Positions 17,389-25,473 of a DNA stretch of 64,000 nt are shown in pieces (position 1 is the first letter of the stretch; each line of letters starts with the position of its first letter). Source of the stretch: an uncultured Bacteroidota bacterium. GTDB lineage: Bacteria > Bacteroidota > Bacteroidia > 2-12-FULL-35-15. A program made the position numbers and the translations under genes. The DNA is taken from contig CAINDA010000049.1 in NCBI GenBank assembly GCA_903847205.1, positions 1 to 64,000 on the forward strand, given 5' to 3'. The notes beneath the pieces were generated by a model. It was not told the DNA's origin, made no database searches, and saw only the letters and a program-made list of their open reading frames with translations.

Positions 17389-18792
17389 ATGAAAAAATAC
17401 ATTCTATTTCTCAGTATAATCCTTACTTTGAACTTTGAACTTTACACCTTAAACTGTAAAGCGCAATACAGCAAGCTTTTTGATTTCGACAGCATAAATG
17501 GGTACGCTCCTTCCGGCTCTGTTGTTTACGATGGAACTTACCTTTACGGAATGACGCAGTACGGCGGAACAAGCGGAGAGGGAGTAATCTTTAAAATAAA
17601 GCCGGATGGAACAAGCTATTCTAAACTGCTTGATTTTACAGGCATAAACGGGAGCAGCCCTGTCGGTGATATTTATTATGACGGAACATTTTTGTATGGA
17701 ATGACCCAGAGAGGCGGTTTACACGACAGCGGAACAGTATTTAAAATAATGCGGGATGGAACAGGCTATTCCAAACTGCTTGATTTTGGGGGCATAAACG
17801 GGAATAATCCTTTCGGCTCACTTATTTATGACGGAACATTTTTATATGGAATGACAGCCGTTGGGGGCATAAATAATACAGGAACTATTTTTAAAATTGA
17901 TCTTAATGGAAGCAGCTATTCTAAACTGCATGACTTTGATGTGCAGGGCGGAACAAACGGAAATAACCCGACAGGCTCGCTTATTTCTGACGGAACTTAT
18001 TTGTACGGCATGGCAAAATACGGCGGAGCCAACGGTTTGGGAATGATTTTTAAAATAATGCTGGATGGCAGCTCATACACCAAGCTGTTTGATTTCAGCG
18101 GCACTGCATCCGGGAGCTGGCCGAACGGTTCGCTTATGACCGACGGAACATTTCTCTACGGCACAACATCTGAGGGCGGTTTAAACGATCAGGGAAGCAT
18201 CTTTAAAATTAAATACGACGGAACCAGCTATACCAAACTCCATGATTTTGCAGGCGGTGTATTGGGCAACTGGCCGAAAGCAAATCTTCTTTCAGCAGGC
18301 GGTCTGCTGTATGGAACGGCATCTGCAGGAGGTGTAAACAATATGGGTATCATCTTTAAATTAAAAACGGATGGTACCGAATACGCCGATCAGCTTGATT
18401 TTTCAGGTACTGCAAACGGAAGTACTCCTTTCGGATCTCTTATTTCGGACGGAACTTTTTTATACGGAATGACTATGGCAGGAGGAGCGAACAATATTGG
18501 TACAGTATTTAAATATGCTTTAGCGACAGGTATTGCAGAGAATAACGATGCAATAGATTTTGATGTTTATCCTAATCCGGGTAATGGACACCTCTCCCTA
18601 ACCCTCTCCACAGGAGAGGGGAATGTTAGTGTTTACAATGTTCTTGGAGAAAAAATTTATCATATTGATAATTCACAAATTAATAAATCTTCAAATTTTC
18701 AAATTGATTTAAGCAGCCAGCCTGCAGGCATTTATTTTATTCAGGTTATGGCAGGGCAGGGGATGGGAGTGAAAAAAATAATCATTCAGTAA
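17389..18792 (+). CDS. GloVer-repeat secreted protein, T9SS type A cargo (paralogue 1)
   Basis: 467 residues from ATG 17389, chosen because it opens directly into a signal peptide (MKKYILFLSIILTL...CKA/Q); an upstream GTG at 17359 adds ten polar residues. Seven ~50-residue repeats follow, each with KLxDF...NGxxPxGSLIxDGTFLYGMTxxGGxNxxGxxFKI, the GloVer (TIGR03803) pattern; seven blades suggest a beta-propeller. The last ~85 residues are a T9SS type A sorting domain (VYPNPGNGHLSLTLS...AGIYFIQV). Ligand unknown. The stretch LSLTLSTGEG is encoded by a palindromic repeat shared with the next gene. Confidence 0.88.
   Translation: MKKYILFLSIILTLNFELYTLNCKAQYSKLFDFDSINGYAPSGSVVYDGTYLYGMTQYGGTSGEGVIFKIKPDGTSYSKLLDFTGINGSSPVGDIYYDGTFLYGMTQRGGLHDSGTVFKIMRDGTGYSKLLDFGGINGNNPFGSLIYDGTFLYGMTAVGGINNTGTIFKIDLNGSSYSKLHDFDVQGGTNGNNPTGSLISDGTYLYGMAKYGGANGLGMIFKIMLDGSSYTKLFDFSGTASGSWPNGSLMTDGTFLYGTTSEGGLNDQGSIFKIKYDGTSYTKLHDFAGGVLGNWPKANLLSAGGLLYGTASAGGVNNMGIIFKLKTDGTEYADQLDFSGTANGSTPFGSLISDGTFLYGMTMAGGANNIGTVFKYALATGIAENNDAIDFDVYPNPGNGHLSLTLSTGEGNVSVYNVLGEKIYHIDNSQINKSSNFQIDLSSQPAGIYFIQVMAGQGMGVKKIIIQ
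18591..18622. repeat. Palindromic repeat within the T9SS domain coding region (copy 1)
   Basis: CCCTCTCC (18602-18609), ACA loop, GGAGAGGG (18613-18620), preceded by CCTCTCCCTAA. It encodes LSLTLSTGEG in frame. The same element occurs at the equivalent place in the paralogue. Confidence 0.75.
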
Positions 18793-18836
18793 TTTGCGAA
18801 ACATTGTTAGATAATCTAAATTGTGTATAGTCAGCC

Positions 18837-18888
18837 TGAGCCTGTCGAAGGCTGTGCGATGGCTTGTCAGCATACTTCGACAGGCTCA
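18837..18888. repeat. Dispersed inverted repeat element between GloVer paralogues
   Basis: Perfect 14-bp arms TGAGCCTGTCGAAG (18837-18850) and CTTCGACAGGCTCA (18875-18888); weaker pairing continues outside (TGTGTATAGTCA / TGACTCACACA). It has no ORF. It resembles the common CTTCGACAGGCTCAG palindromic elements of environmental bacteria. Confidence 0.8.
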
Positions 18889-18950
18889 GTATGACTCACA
18901 CACAAAACAGCAATTCAAAACCTCTATTCTAAGTATTTAAAAAAATATCA

Positions 18951-20357
18951 ATGAAAAAAACAACACTATTTCTTATAGCTGCCCTGACTTTAAATTTTGA
19001 ACTATTAACTTTAAACTCCAACGCTCAAAATACCAAACTCTTTGATTTCAGCACTGCTGAAGGAACTTCGCCTTATGGCTCACTTACTTCTGACGGAACT
19101 TTTTTATACGGCATGACTTATCTCGGCGGTGCAAACGACAGCGGTACTGTTTTTAAAGTTATGCCCGATGGAACAGGCTATTCCATACTATTAGATTTTG
19201 CAGGCGCTGCAAACGGGAAGCAGCCTAACGGCTCACTTATTTCTATAGGAAACTTTTTGTACGGCATGACAACTTACGGCGGCGCAGATAATCAGGGTAC
19301 TATTTTTAAAATAATGCATGATGGAACCGGGTATTCCAAACTGCTTGATTTTAACGGCGGAAACGGAAGCACTCCCTGGGGCTCTCTTGTTTCTGACGGA
19401 ACTTTTTTATATGGAATGACATTCGCCGGCGGAACAAATTATATGGGAGTAATTTTTAAAATAATGCCGGATGGAACAGGATACACCAAACTGCTTGATT
19501 TTACTGGCACTGCAAATGGAGGTACTCCCCGCGGTTCTCTTTTGTGCGATGGAACATTTTTATATGGGATGACACAGCATGGCGGTTTAAATAGTATCGG
19601 CTCAGTATTTAAAATTAAGCCTGATGGAACATCATATACCAAACTGTATGATTTTGCCACTGCCAATGGGCGCGAGCCTTTCGGCGATCTTATTTCTGAC
19701 GGCACATTTTTATACGGCATGACTGGCTTGGGCGGGATAAATAATAAAGGAACAATTTTTAAAATAGCGCAAGACGGTACAGGCTTTTCTAAACTGCTTG
19801 ATTTTGCAGGTGATTCAAACGGTGAATTACCTTACAGCTCTTTTCTTTTAAACGGAAGTTTTTTATTCGGCATGACAGTTTACGGCGGAGCAAATAATGA
19901 AGGAAGCATTTTTAAAATAAAACCCGACGGCACTTCCTTTACCAAACTGTTCGACTTTGATTCTATCAGCGGAGCAATGGGAAGCAATCCTGCTAGCAAT
20001 CTTATTACGGACGGCACCTTTTTTTATGGAATGACTTCTGCCGGAGGCTTAAACAATAAAGGAACAATATTTAAAGTAAACCCTGCAGCACTTGGTATTG
20101 CTGAGAATACTGATGCGATTGATTTTGATGTGTTTCCTAATCCGGGGAATGGAAACCTCTCCCTGACCCTCTCCACAGGAGAGGGGAACGTTAGTGTTTA
20201 CAATGTTCTTGGAGAAGAAGTTTATCATATTGATAATTCTCAAATTAATAAATCTTCAAATTTTCAAATTGATTTGAGCAGCCAGTCGGCTGGTGTTTAT
20301 TTTGTGCAGTTGGAAACAGGGCAGGGGATAGGGGTAAAGAAAATAATCATTCAATGA
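18951..20357 (+). CDS. GloVer-repeat secreted protein, T9SS type A cargo (paralogue 2)
   Basis: 468 residues. The signal peptide MKKTTLFLIAALTLNFELLT ends near SNA/Q. Seven GloVer repeats (DGTFLYGMTxxGG, GTxFKI cores) precede a C-terminal T9SS type A domain that is nearly identical to that of the preceding gene (DVFPNPGNG...SLTLSTGEG...VKKIIIQ), while the repeats are more diverged. The pair is a tandem duplication separated by a palindromic element. Like its neighbour it should be exported across the outer membrane and probably surface-attached; binding partner unknown. Confidence 0.88.
   Translation: MKKTTLFLIAALTLNFELLTLNSNAQNTKLFDFSTAEGTSPYGSLTSDGTFLYGMTYLGGANDSGTVFKVMPDGTGYSILLDFAGAANGKQPNGSLISIGNFLYGMTTYGGADNQGTIFKIMHDGTGYSKLLDFNGGNGSTPWGSLVSDGTFLYGMTFAGGTNYMGVIFKIMPDGTGYTKLLDFTGTANGGTPRGSLLCDGTFLYGMTQHGGLNSIGSVFKIKPDGTSYTKLYDFATANGREPFGDLISDGTFLYGMTGLGGINNKGTIFKIAQDGTGFSKLLDFAGDSNGELPYSSFLLNGSFLFGMTVYGGANNEGSIFKIKPDGTSFTKLFDFDSISGAMGSNPASNLITDGTFFYGMTSAGGLNNKGTIFKVNPAALGIAENTDAIDFDVFPNPGNGNLSLTLSTGEGNVSVYNVLGEEVYHIDNSQINKSSNFQIDLSSQSAGVYFVQLETGQGIGVKKIIIQ
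20157..20188. repeat. Palindromic repeat within the T9SS domain coding region (copy 2)
   Basis: CCCTCTCC (20167-20174), ACA loop, GGAGAGGG (20178-20185), again coding SLTLSTGEG. One base differs from copy 1 just upstream. Confidence 0.75.
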
Positions 20358-20677
20358 TTTTAACTCGATTCGTTGAACTGACCCAATGTTGCCAATGTTC
20401 ATTGAACAGACTCGAAAAAGTTCACTTCAAAAAAAATTAATTAAACATGTAACGAATATTTTAATGGGAAAATTATTGTTTATTCGATAAGAATGTAGGA
20501 ATTTTTAGAAACTCAGAAACAAGAACTTTGCAACGTTTAGTCCCTCCGAATGAGCTAAGACCGAGTATATGCTAAGATAAATCCTTAGCAATCTTTGTGA
20601 GTCTTTTTTCTATTTTAATTTGGAAGCTATGCAGACATCAACAATTACAACCAACCCCCAAATTGTTAATTTACAAA
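20358..20677. other. Intergenic region with degenerate word-like sequence
   Basis: It holds no gene that can be supported. Phrases such as GAACTTTGCAACG and CCTTAGCAATCTTTGTGAGTC resemble decayed dispersed repeats. A GTG-initiated N-terminal extension of the next gene (20597) would lie here but looks non-conserved. Confidence 0.4.
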
Positions 20678-21727
20678 ATGGATAATCAGGAATCAAAACC
20701 ACAGCGCCGTATCAGATATAAAGGCACACACCCAAAATCCTTTAAAGAAAAATACAAAGAATTGCAGCCAGAGCAGTATGCTGCAGATATTGAAAAGGTA
20801 ATGCAGCAGGGGCGTACCCCTGCAGGTATGCACCGTTCTATCTGTGTAAATGAAATAATGGAATTCCTTAAAATACTTCCAGGGCAAGTCGGCATGGATG
20901 CAACACTTGGTTACGGCGGTCATAGTTTAGAGATACTTAAATGTCTTGCTCCCGGCGGGCGTTTGTACGCAGTTGATGTGGATCCTATTGAATTACCGCG
21001 GACAAGAGAGCGTCTTGCATCTTTGGGTTATGGGCCTGAAGTTTTAGTAATAAAAAAAATGAATTTTGCAGGAATAGATCAAATAGCTGCCGAAGCCGGC
21101 CCATTGAATTTTGTATTGGCCGATTTAGGAGTTTCTTCCATGCAGATTGATAATCCTGAAAGAGGCTTTTCATTTAAGGTTGAAGGGCCTTTAGATTTGC
21201 GGCTTAATCCTAAAAGCGGGAGATCAGCTGCAGGTCTTTTAAAAAATATTTCGCAGCAGCGCTTAGAAGAACTCTTCATTGTAAATTCAGATGAGCCCCA
21301 TGCTGAACAAATTGCTGAAGCTATTCTATCAAGAATTGCAAAAGGCGCTGTAATAGCTACAACAACAGCCTTACAGGAAATCATTAAAGATGCTTTAGGA
21401 TTTCTGCCGCCGAATGTCCGTGATGCTGAAATAAAAAAATCCTGCCAAAGATGCTTCCAGGCATTGCGTATTGAAGTGAATGATGAATTCGGAGTGTTGG
21501 ATAAATTTCTTGAAAAGTTTCCAGATGCTCTAGCTCCTGGCGGACGTGTGGCAATACTTTCATTTCATTCAGGAGAAGACCGCCGTGTTAAAAAAAGTTT
21601 TCAGAGTTTATTCCGCGAAGGTATTTACTCTGAAGTTGCACCAGACCCTATAAGGCCTTCAGTTGAGGAATGTAATACTAACCCCCGTGCGCGTTCAGCT
21701 AAATTGCGCTGGGCTGTGAAAGCGTAG
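20678..21727 (+). CDS. RsmH-like 16S rRNA methyltransferase, divergent
   Basis: 349 residues from ATG 20678; the in-frame extension to GTG 20597 is not RsmH-like. The SAM-binding core is clear: MDATLGYGGHSLEIL, GGRLYAVDVDP, FVLADLGVSSMQID, RGFSFKVEGPLDLRL, FQALRIEVNDE, RVAILSFHSGEDRRVKKSF and NPRARSAKLR. Canonical RsmH N4-methylates C1402 of 16S rRNA and sits in the dcw/mra cluster. This gene is isolated, has DLRL in place of the usual DMRM, MHRSICVNEI in place of the usual HxPVLL motif, and no clear CxCP segment. It may therefore be a paralogue with another target. Confidence 0.8.
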   Translation: MDNQESKPQRRIRYKGTHPKSFKEKYKELQPEQYAADIEKVMQQGRTPAGMHRSICVNEIMEFLKILPGQVGMDATLGYGGHSLEILKCLAPGGRLYAVDVDPIELPRTRERLASLGYGPEVLVIKKMNFAGIDQIAAEAGPLNFVLADLGVSSMQIDNPERGFSFKVEGPLDLRLNPKSGRSAAGLLKNISQQRLEELFIVNSDEPHAEQIAEAILSRIAKGAVIATTTALQEIIKDALGFLPPNVRDAEIKKSCQRCFQALRIEVNDEFGVLDKFLEKFPDALAPGGRVAILSFHSGEDRRVKKSFQSLFREGIYSEVAPDPIRPSVEECNTNPRARSAKLRWAVKA

Positions 21728-21818
21728 GTTATGCTTCTTTGTTGGAGTTCAGAGGGCAGTAATTTTTTTTCTTGTATTAATTCAAAGCGTGAATTCATTA
21801 AAAGGATTCAATTGCCGG

Positions 21819-21917
21819 CGTCATTGCGAGCCCTCTTCGCAGAAAGGGCGCGGCAATCTCAAACAAGCATTTACCAATGTGTGAGATTGCTTCAGTCGTA
21901 CCTCCATCGCAATGACG
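21819..21917. repeat. Dispersed inverted repeat element (CGTCATTGCGAG family)
   Basis: Outer arms CGTCATTGCGA / TCGCAATGACG (21907-21917) and inner arms GCAATCTC (21853-21860) / GAGATTGC (21883-21890), ~99 bp overall. It lies between convergent rsmH-like and GH9 genes and could terminate both. It resembles a widely dispersed bacterial repeat of this wording. Confidence 0.8.
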
Positions 21918-21977
21918 TCATGGAAAAAAAGAATCCATTCTTTAATTTAACGCAACTGCATTTTCAATAAAATATTT

Positions 21978-24920
21978 TTATTTCACTACCACCATCTTAT
22001 GCGTCTCACTCCCAAACCCCGTCTGCATCCTGCAGAAATAAACGCCCGGCGAGAATCCTTCTGAATTCATTTTTACAGAATGATTTCCTGCCTGCATAGT
22101 TTCATCCAGCAGCGAAATAATTTTTTTTCCGCGGATATCAGTAACTGTTAAAATAATTTTTCCTGATTCAGGAATAAAAAAATTAATATCCGTACAGCTG
22201 CTGAAAGGATTCGGGAAATTATCAAGTCTTATTTTATCAGAAGCAGAGCTGTTGCTATTAACAGGATTAGTAATACCCGTTGTAACTCCGCTGCTTTTGA
22301 AATAAGCTGAAACAACGGATGTCTGCACCATTGCGCCGATATCAAATTCAGTTGTCGCATCATTTTCAATACAGTCGAAATACCTGCGCAGCAATGGATA
22401 GGGCTTTGTTTCATCCACACCCGAAGGATATAAATTGTCGGCACTCTGAATAGCTAAATTGTAAGAATTAGATGCATTCAAGTGCGACATCGGCCCATAA
22501 ACAGGGATGCCTGGAAAAGGAGTAAGCCCTCTGTATGACATTTCATCTACCAGCGGATTTTTCGCACAGTTACTGCCAATGCCGGTAATATAGCACATAT
22601 CCTGAGGGTTGCCGCCGAACTGCGTGTCCATATTAATTTTTGCGTAATCAACATAACGCTGAATATTTGTAGAATTATTTCCCGAAAGATAATGCGCGAC
22701 CAGCAGATCAAAGGCATACTGCGTAGAATGTGCGAAAGAGCCGTAGCCTATCCATGCGCTCACATCGGTTTCATTTGCATTATGATAATAATTAGAATCG
22801 GTGCGGACAATAGAATACGATTCTATTTTAGTATTTACGTACCAGTTTTTAATCTGGCTTACTATGCCTGCATTCACAGGCCAATTGGTTATTGTAGCGT
22901 AAGTCAGCGACGCTTCTGTCTGCTTATGCTCATAATTATATCCCCAGCCAAGAGGATGCTGCGCCCAATAAAATGCAAATAAACTGTCGTATTGATGCAG
23001 TCCTGTACTCTTATATAATTCGGCGGAAGCCCATGCACGCTCATCTACATCACCGTCAACATCAGTATATCCGCCCGAATTAAAGTTAGAAGGTAAATAA
23101 AAACCTCCAGCAGGTGCTTCATTCGGATGGGCAGTTAAAAAGTTCATCGCACGTTTTGATCTTGCTAAACATGTATCGGCATAAACCGGCCAATAGGGAT
23201 GAAAACAGCGGTATGCAGCAGCCATTGAAGCCGCATAGCATCCGGTCGCAAAAGTTGTTTTTCCCAATATATAACGAGTTGCATTATCAAGGTCGGGCAT
23301 ACCGCTTGCCCATTGTGCATCAGCAATTAACTGGTAAACGCCGCCATCGGGAGCCTGCATCTCTTTTAAAAAATCCACTTCCCATTTTGCCTGATCAAGT
23401 ATGTCAGGTGCGCCGTTACCGCTTTCCGGGATGTTAAGTTCATTGTCGCCGAATTTTTCGGGATATAAATCATAAGCCATAAACAAATAATACAAAGCGC
23501 CTGAAGCAGTAACCGTGTATTTGCCGTAATCGCCTGCATCGTGCCAGCCGTGTGTTACATTCACTGACGCACCAATCGGTTCGCCGTTATAAATCGGCGA
23601 CGATGTCTGCGAAGTATGTGCAACACCGTCATTCAAATGACAGGCGCCTCTTGCCCAATGCTGATCGGCATAAGGCACTGTTAAAGCTGTTCCGCAGCGC
23701 TGATAATACAAACCTCTTGCACAGTTGTAATACACCGAATCATAAACAGTACTGCTGATTTTAAACGGATATGATCTCCCGACACCCGGAACATAAAGAA
23801 AATATTTTCCCGGCGTTATGAAATTTTTAAAATCACATTCATAAATTTTTTCTCCGCTCAACCTTGCGTCGTTAGCCCTGTAGGAAGGAGCGCCTGTGAA
23901 TACAACACTGCTGTTAGCGGCATCGCGCAGTTCAAACGAAGTTGGTGAAATTTGCATCAATCCTGCACTTCCAAGGTAGTTGCCGATGTATCCGTATTTG
24001 GGGCTCTGAGGTAAATACCCCGCCTGGTTCACTTTTACAGAGTGATTGATATACGTATGATCATCATATAAAAATGAAAATAGCTGCGGCGATGGAAAAT
24101 TATTACCGGCTTTGTCTTTAACAGTAGTTATTGTAAGCTGGTAATGCTTTCCGTTTTTCATGTTTGAATTAAAGACTAAATACAATTCATATTTCACATC
24201 GGGGTTAGGAAAATTAGGATCAAACGCAGCTACATAATACCGCATCCCGACTTTAACCGGTTGCTGCGGAGCTGTAAAGTCGGCATCATCCATACTGCTT
24301 ACAGTATAGTGATTCAAAATTTTAACATCTGCCGTATCATAGCTGCCGCTTACATTCAAATGAATGCTGTGTTCCGACAGCATTTCATAATTTGTAATAG
24401 TATTCGGAGTAAGATCCATCGCATAAAAATCATCAGCGTAAATTGTTTCACCTGCCGATGCGCTTAAATAAATATATTCAATAGAACCGAGATTATACTG
24501 ACTTGTCTTCAATGAATCAATCGGCACTTTTACTAATTTGTAGGCAGAAGTGAGCACGCCTCCCGGAATATAATTTGCAATGTCGATTATTCTGCTGCTG
24601 AAAGGCCAGCCTGTTACCGTTAATGTTGTGGAGGCTGCAGGCGAACTGCATTTTGCATAAAACCATAACTCATCGTATTTCGAAATATCAACTCTCCATG
24701 TATTCTGGCATTGAAGATTTATTCCTGCTCCTGACCACTGGGTGGGGGTTCCCTGAAAGCAGTAATTTCCGGCATACGCGTTGGTATTGTCGGCACTGCC
24801 ATTGCTGAATGCACAGCTTCCTATGCCCGAAGTTTCACCGTTCCACAAAAGAAGATTCTGCGATGACGTACCTAAGGCCGCAAGCAAAATATATCCAGAG
24901 AAAAGTATTTTTATTTTCAT
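21978..24920 (-). CDS. Secreted glycoside hydrolase family 9 (endoglucanase-like), T9SS cargo
   Basis: 980 residues. In order: signal peptide (MKIKILFSGYILLAALGTSS/Q); a ~150-residue carbohydrate-binding-like beta domain; an Ig-like domain (~175-290); the CelD_N Ig-like domain (VNQAGYLPQSPKYGYI..., ~292-395); and the GH9 (alpha/alpha)6 catalytic domain (~400-870) with HGWHDAGDYGKYT, whose Asp residues match the GH9 base region, and a NANETDV segment where the proton-donor Glu is expected. The end is a T9SS type A sorting domain (NFPNPFSSCTDINFF...GVYFCRMQT). GH9 enzymes cleave beta-1,4-glucans; the exact substrate is not determined here. Confidence 0.92.
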   Translation of the reverse strand: MKIKILFSGYILLAALGTSSQNLLLWNGETSGIGSCAFSNGSADNTNAYAGNYCFQGTPTQWSGAGINLQCQNTWRVDISKYDELWFYAKCSSPAASTTLTVTGWPFSSRIIDIANYIPGGVLTSAYKLVKVPIDSLKTSQYNLGSIEYIYLSASAGETIYADDFYAMDLTPNTITNYEMLSEHSIHLNVSGSYDTADVKILNHYTVSSMDDADFTAPQQPVKVGMRYYVAAFDPNFPNPDVKYELYLVFNSNMKNGKHYQLTITTVKDKAGNNFPSPQLFSFLYDDHTYINHSVKVNQAGYLPQSPKYGYIGNYLGSAGLMQISPTSFELRDAANSSVVFTGAPSYRANDARLSGEKIYECDFKNFITPGKYFLYVPGVGRSYPFKISSTVYDSVYYNCARGLYYQRCGTALTVPYADQHWARGACHLNDGVAHTSQTSSPIYNGEPIGASVNVTHGWHDAGDYGKYTVTASGALYYLFMAYDLYPEKFGDNELNIPESGNGAPDILDQAKWEVDFLKEMQAPDGGVYQLIADAQWASGMPDLDNATRYILGKTTFATGCYAASMAAAYRCFHPYWPVYADTCLARSKRAMNFLTAHPNEAPAGGFYLPSNFNSGGYTDVDGDVDERAWASAELYKSTGLHQYDSLFAFYWAQHPLGWGYNYEHKQTEASLTYATITNWPVNAGIVSQIKNWYVNTKIESYSIVRTDSNYYHNANETDVSAWIGYGSFAHSTQYAFDLLVAHYLSGNNSTNIQRYVDYAKINMDTQFGGNPQDMCYITGIGSNCAKNPLVDEMSYRGLTPFPGIPVYGPMSHLNASNSYNLAIQSADNLYPSGVDETKPYPLLRRYFDCIENDATTEFDIGAMVQTSVVSAYFKSSGVTTGITNPVNSNSSASDKIRLDNFPNPFSSCTDINFFIPESGKIILTVTDIRGKKIISLLDETMQAGNHSVKMNSEGFSPGVYFCRMQTGFGSETHKMVVVK

Positions 24921-25073
24921 GAAAGGGGCTCAATTAAATTGGGGAGGCTATTGTTAGTTCTATGTAAGGTACACTTATTAATCCAAGAAGTATCTATAAC
25001 CTTTGTTTTGGTGGAATTGATAGAAAAAATAATTCGTAAAACCCTCTGCAAATATTTTCCTCAGTTCATTAAT
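24921..25073. other. Upstream region of the GH9 gene
   Basis: AT-rich spacer, no gene. No clear TAnnTTTG element was found for the GH9 gene on the minus strand. Confidence 0.4.
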
Positions 25074-25277
25074 TTTTTGAATTATCCCAGATGTATGAAT
25101 AAATATTAATTCGTGAAATTCATGGCAATAATTTTTTTAATCATCTTCTAAAAAATAGTTTAATATTTGAAAGTCCTTTTTGAATTATCCAGGTGTATGT
25201 ATAAATATTAATTCGTGAAATTCGTGTCAATAATTTTTAATCATCTCCTGGAAAAATAGTTTAATATTTGGAAGTCT
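25074..25277. repeat. Two direct ~103-bp repeats upstream of the cys leader
   Basis: Bases from 25074 (TTTTTGAATTATCCCAG) recur at 25177 with offset 103 and high identity, through AATATTAATTCGTGAAATTC, AATAGTTTAATATTTG and GAAGTC. The second copy ends inside the spacer of the cys promoter, and its TTTG supplies the putative -33 element. Confidence 0.85.
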
Positions 25278-25299
25278 CTTAATTTTTACATTACATTTG
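25267..25299 (+). promoter_or_regulatory. Putative promoter of the cys attenuator-operon
   Basis: TTTG at 25267-25270, a 21-bp spacer and TACATTTG at 25292-25299. Transcription would begin around 25304-25306, only a few bases before the leader ATG at 25309. Confidence 0.65.
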
Positions 25300-25308
25300 C
25301 ATCACAAA

Positions 25309-25392
25309 ATGAAAACAATCAATTTCAATACCTGCTCTTCTTTAGTATGCTGCTGTAAAAACAGCGGAAGGGCACTTATTGTATTTAAATAG
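25309..25392 (+). CDS. Cysteine-rich leader peptide (27 aa) of the cysE-cysK operon
   Basis: ATG to TAG, 27 codons: MKTINFNTCSSLVCCCKNSG then RALIVFK. Four Cys codons (TGC 25333, TGC 25348, TGC 25351, TGT 25354), three of them consecutive, sit just before a hairpin and ahead of a terminator upstream of two cysteine biosynthesis genes. This is the layout of amino-acid attenuator leaders: low Cys-tRNA would stall the ribosome at the CCC run. No expression evidence; inferred from position, codon content and RNA structures. Confidence 0.8.
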   Translation: MKTINFNTCSSLVCCCKNSGRALIVFK

Positions 25393-25451
25393 ATATTTCA
25401 ATATTTATAGATACTTGAAAGCCCTTCGGAATTGCCGAGGGGCTTTTTTTT
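25350..25451 (+). promoter_or_regulatory. Cysteine attenuator with alternative hairpins
   Basis: Segment 1:2 is CTGCTGT (25350-25356) with ACAGCGG (25361-25367), loop AAAA. Segment 2:3 is GAAGGGC (25367-25373) with GCCCTTC (25421-25427), a candidate antiterminator. Segment 3:4 is AAGCCCTTCGG (25419-25429) with CCGAGGGGCTT (25435-25445), then eight T, a terminator. Segments 2:3 and 3:4 exclude each other, as in the trp-type mechanism; stalling on the Cys codons would mask segment 1 and leave 2 free. Confidence 0.78.
25419..25451 (+). terminator. Attenuator terminator upstream of cysE
   Basis: 11-bp stem (one G-T wobble) with loop AATTG and T-run 25444-25451. It lies 23 bp before the serine acetyltransferase ATG and 27 bp after the leader stop. 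Confidence 0.9.
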
Positions 25452-25473
25452 AGTAAATTTTTAAAATTATAAA

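Noticed and set aside
20597-20677. 27-residue N-terminal extension of the RsmH-like protein
   Set aside because: Not similar to RsmH and rich in repeat-like DNA; ATG 20678 gives a normal N-terminus.
21731-21970. 79-codon frame after the RsmH-like gene
   Set aside because: It lies on a palindromic dispersed repeat and has no protein-like features.
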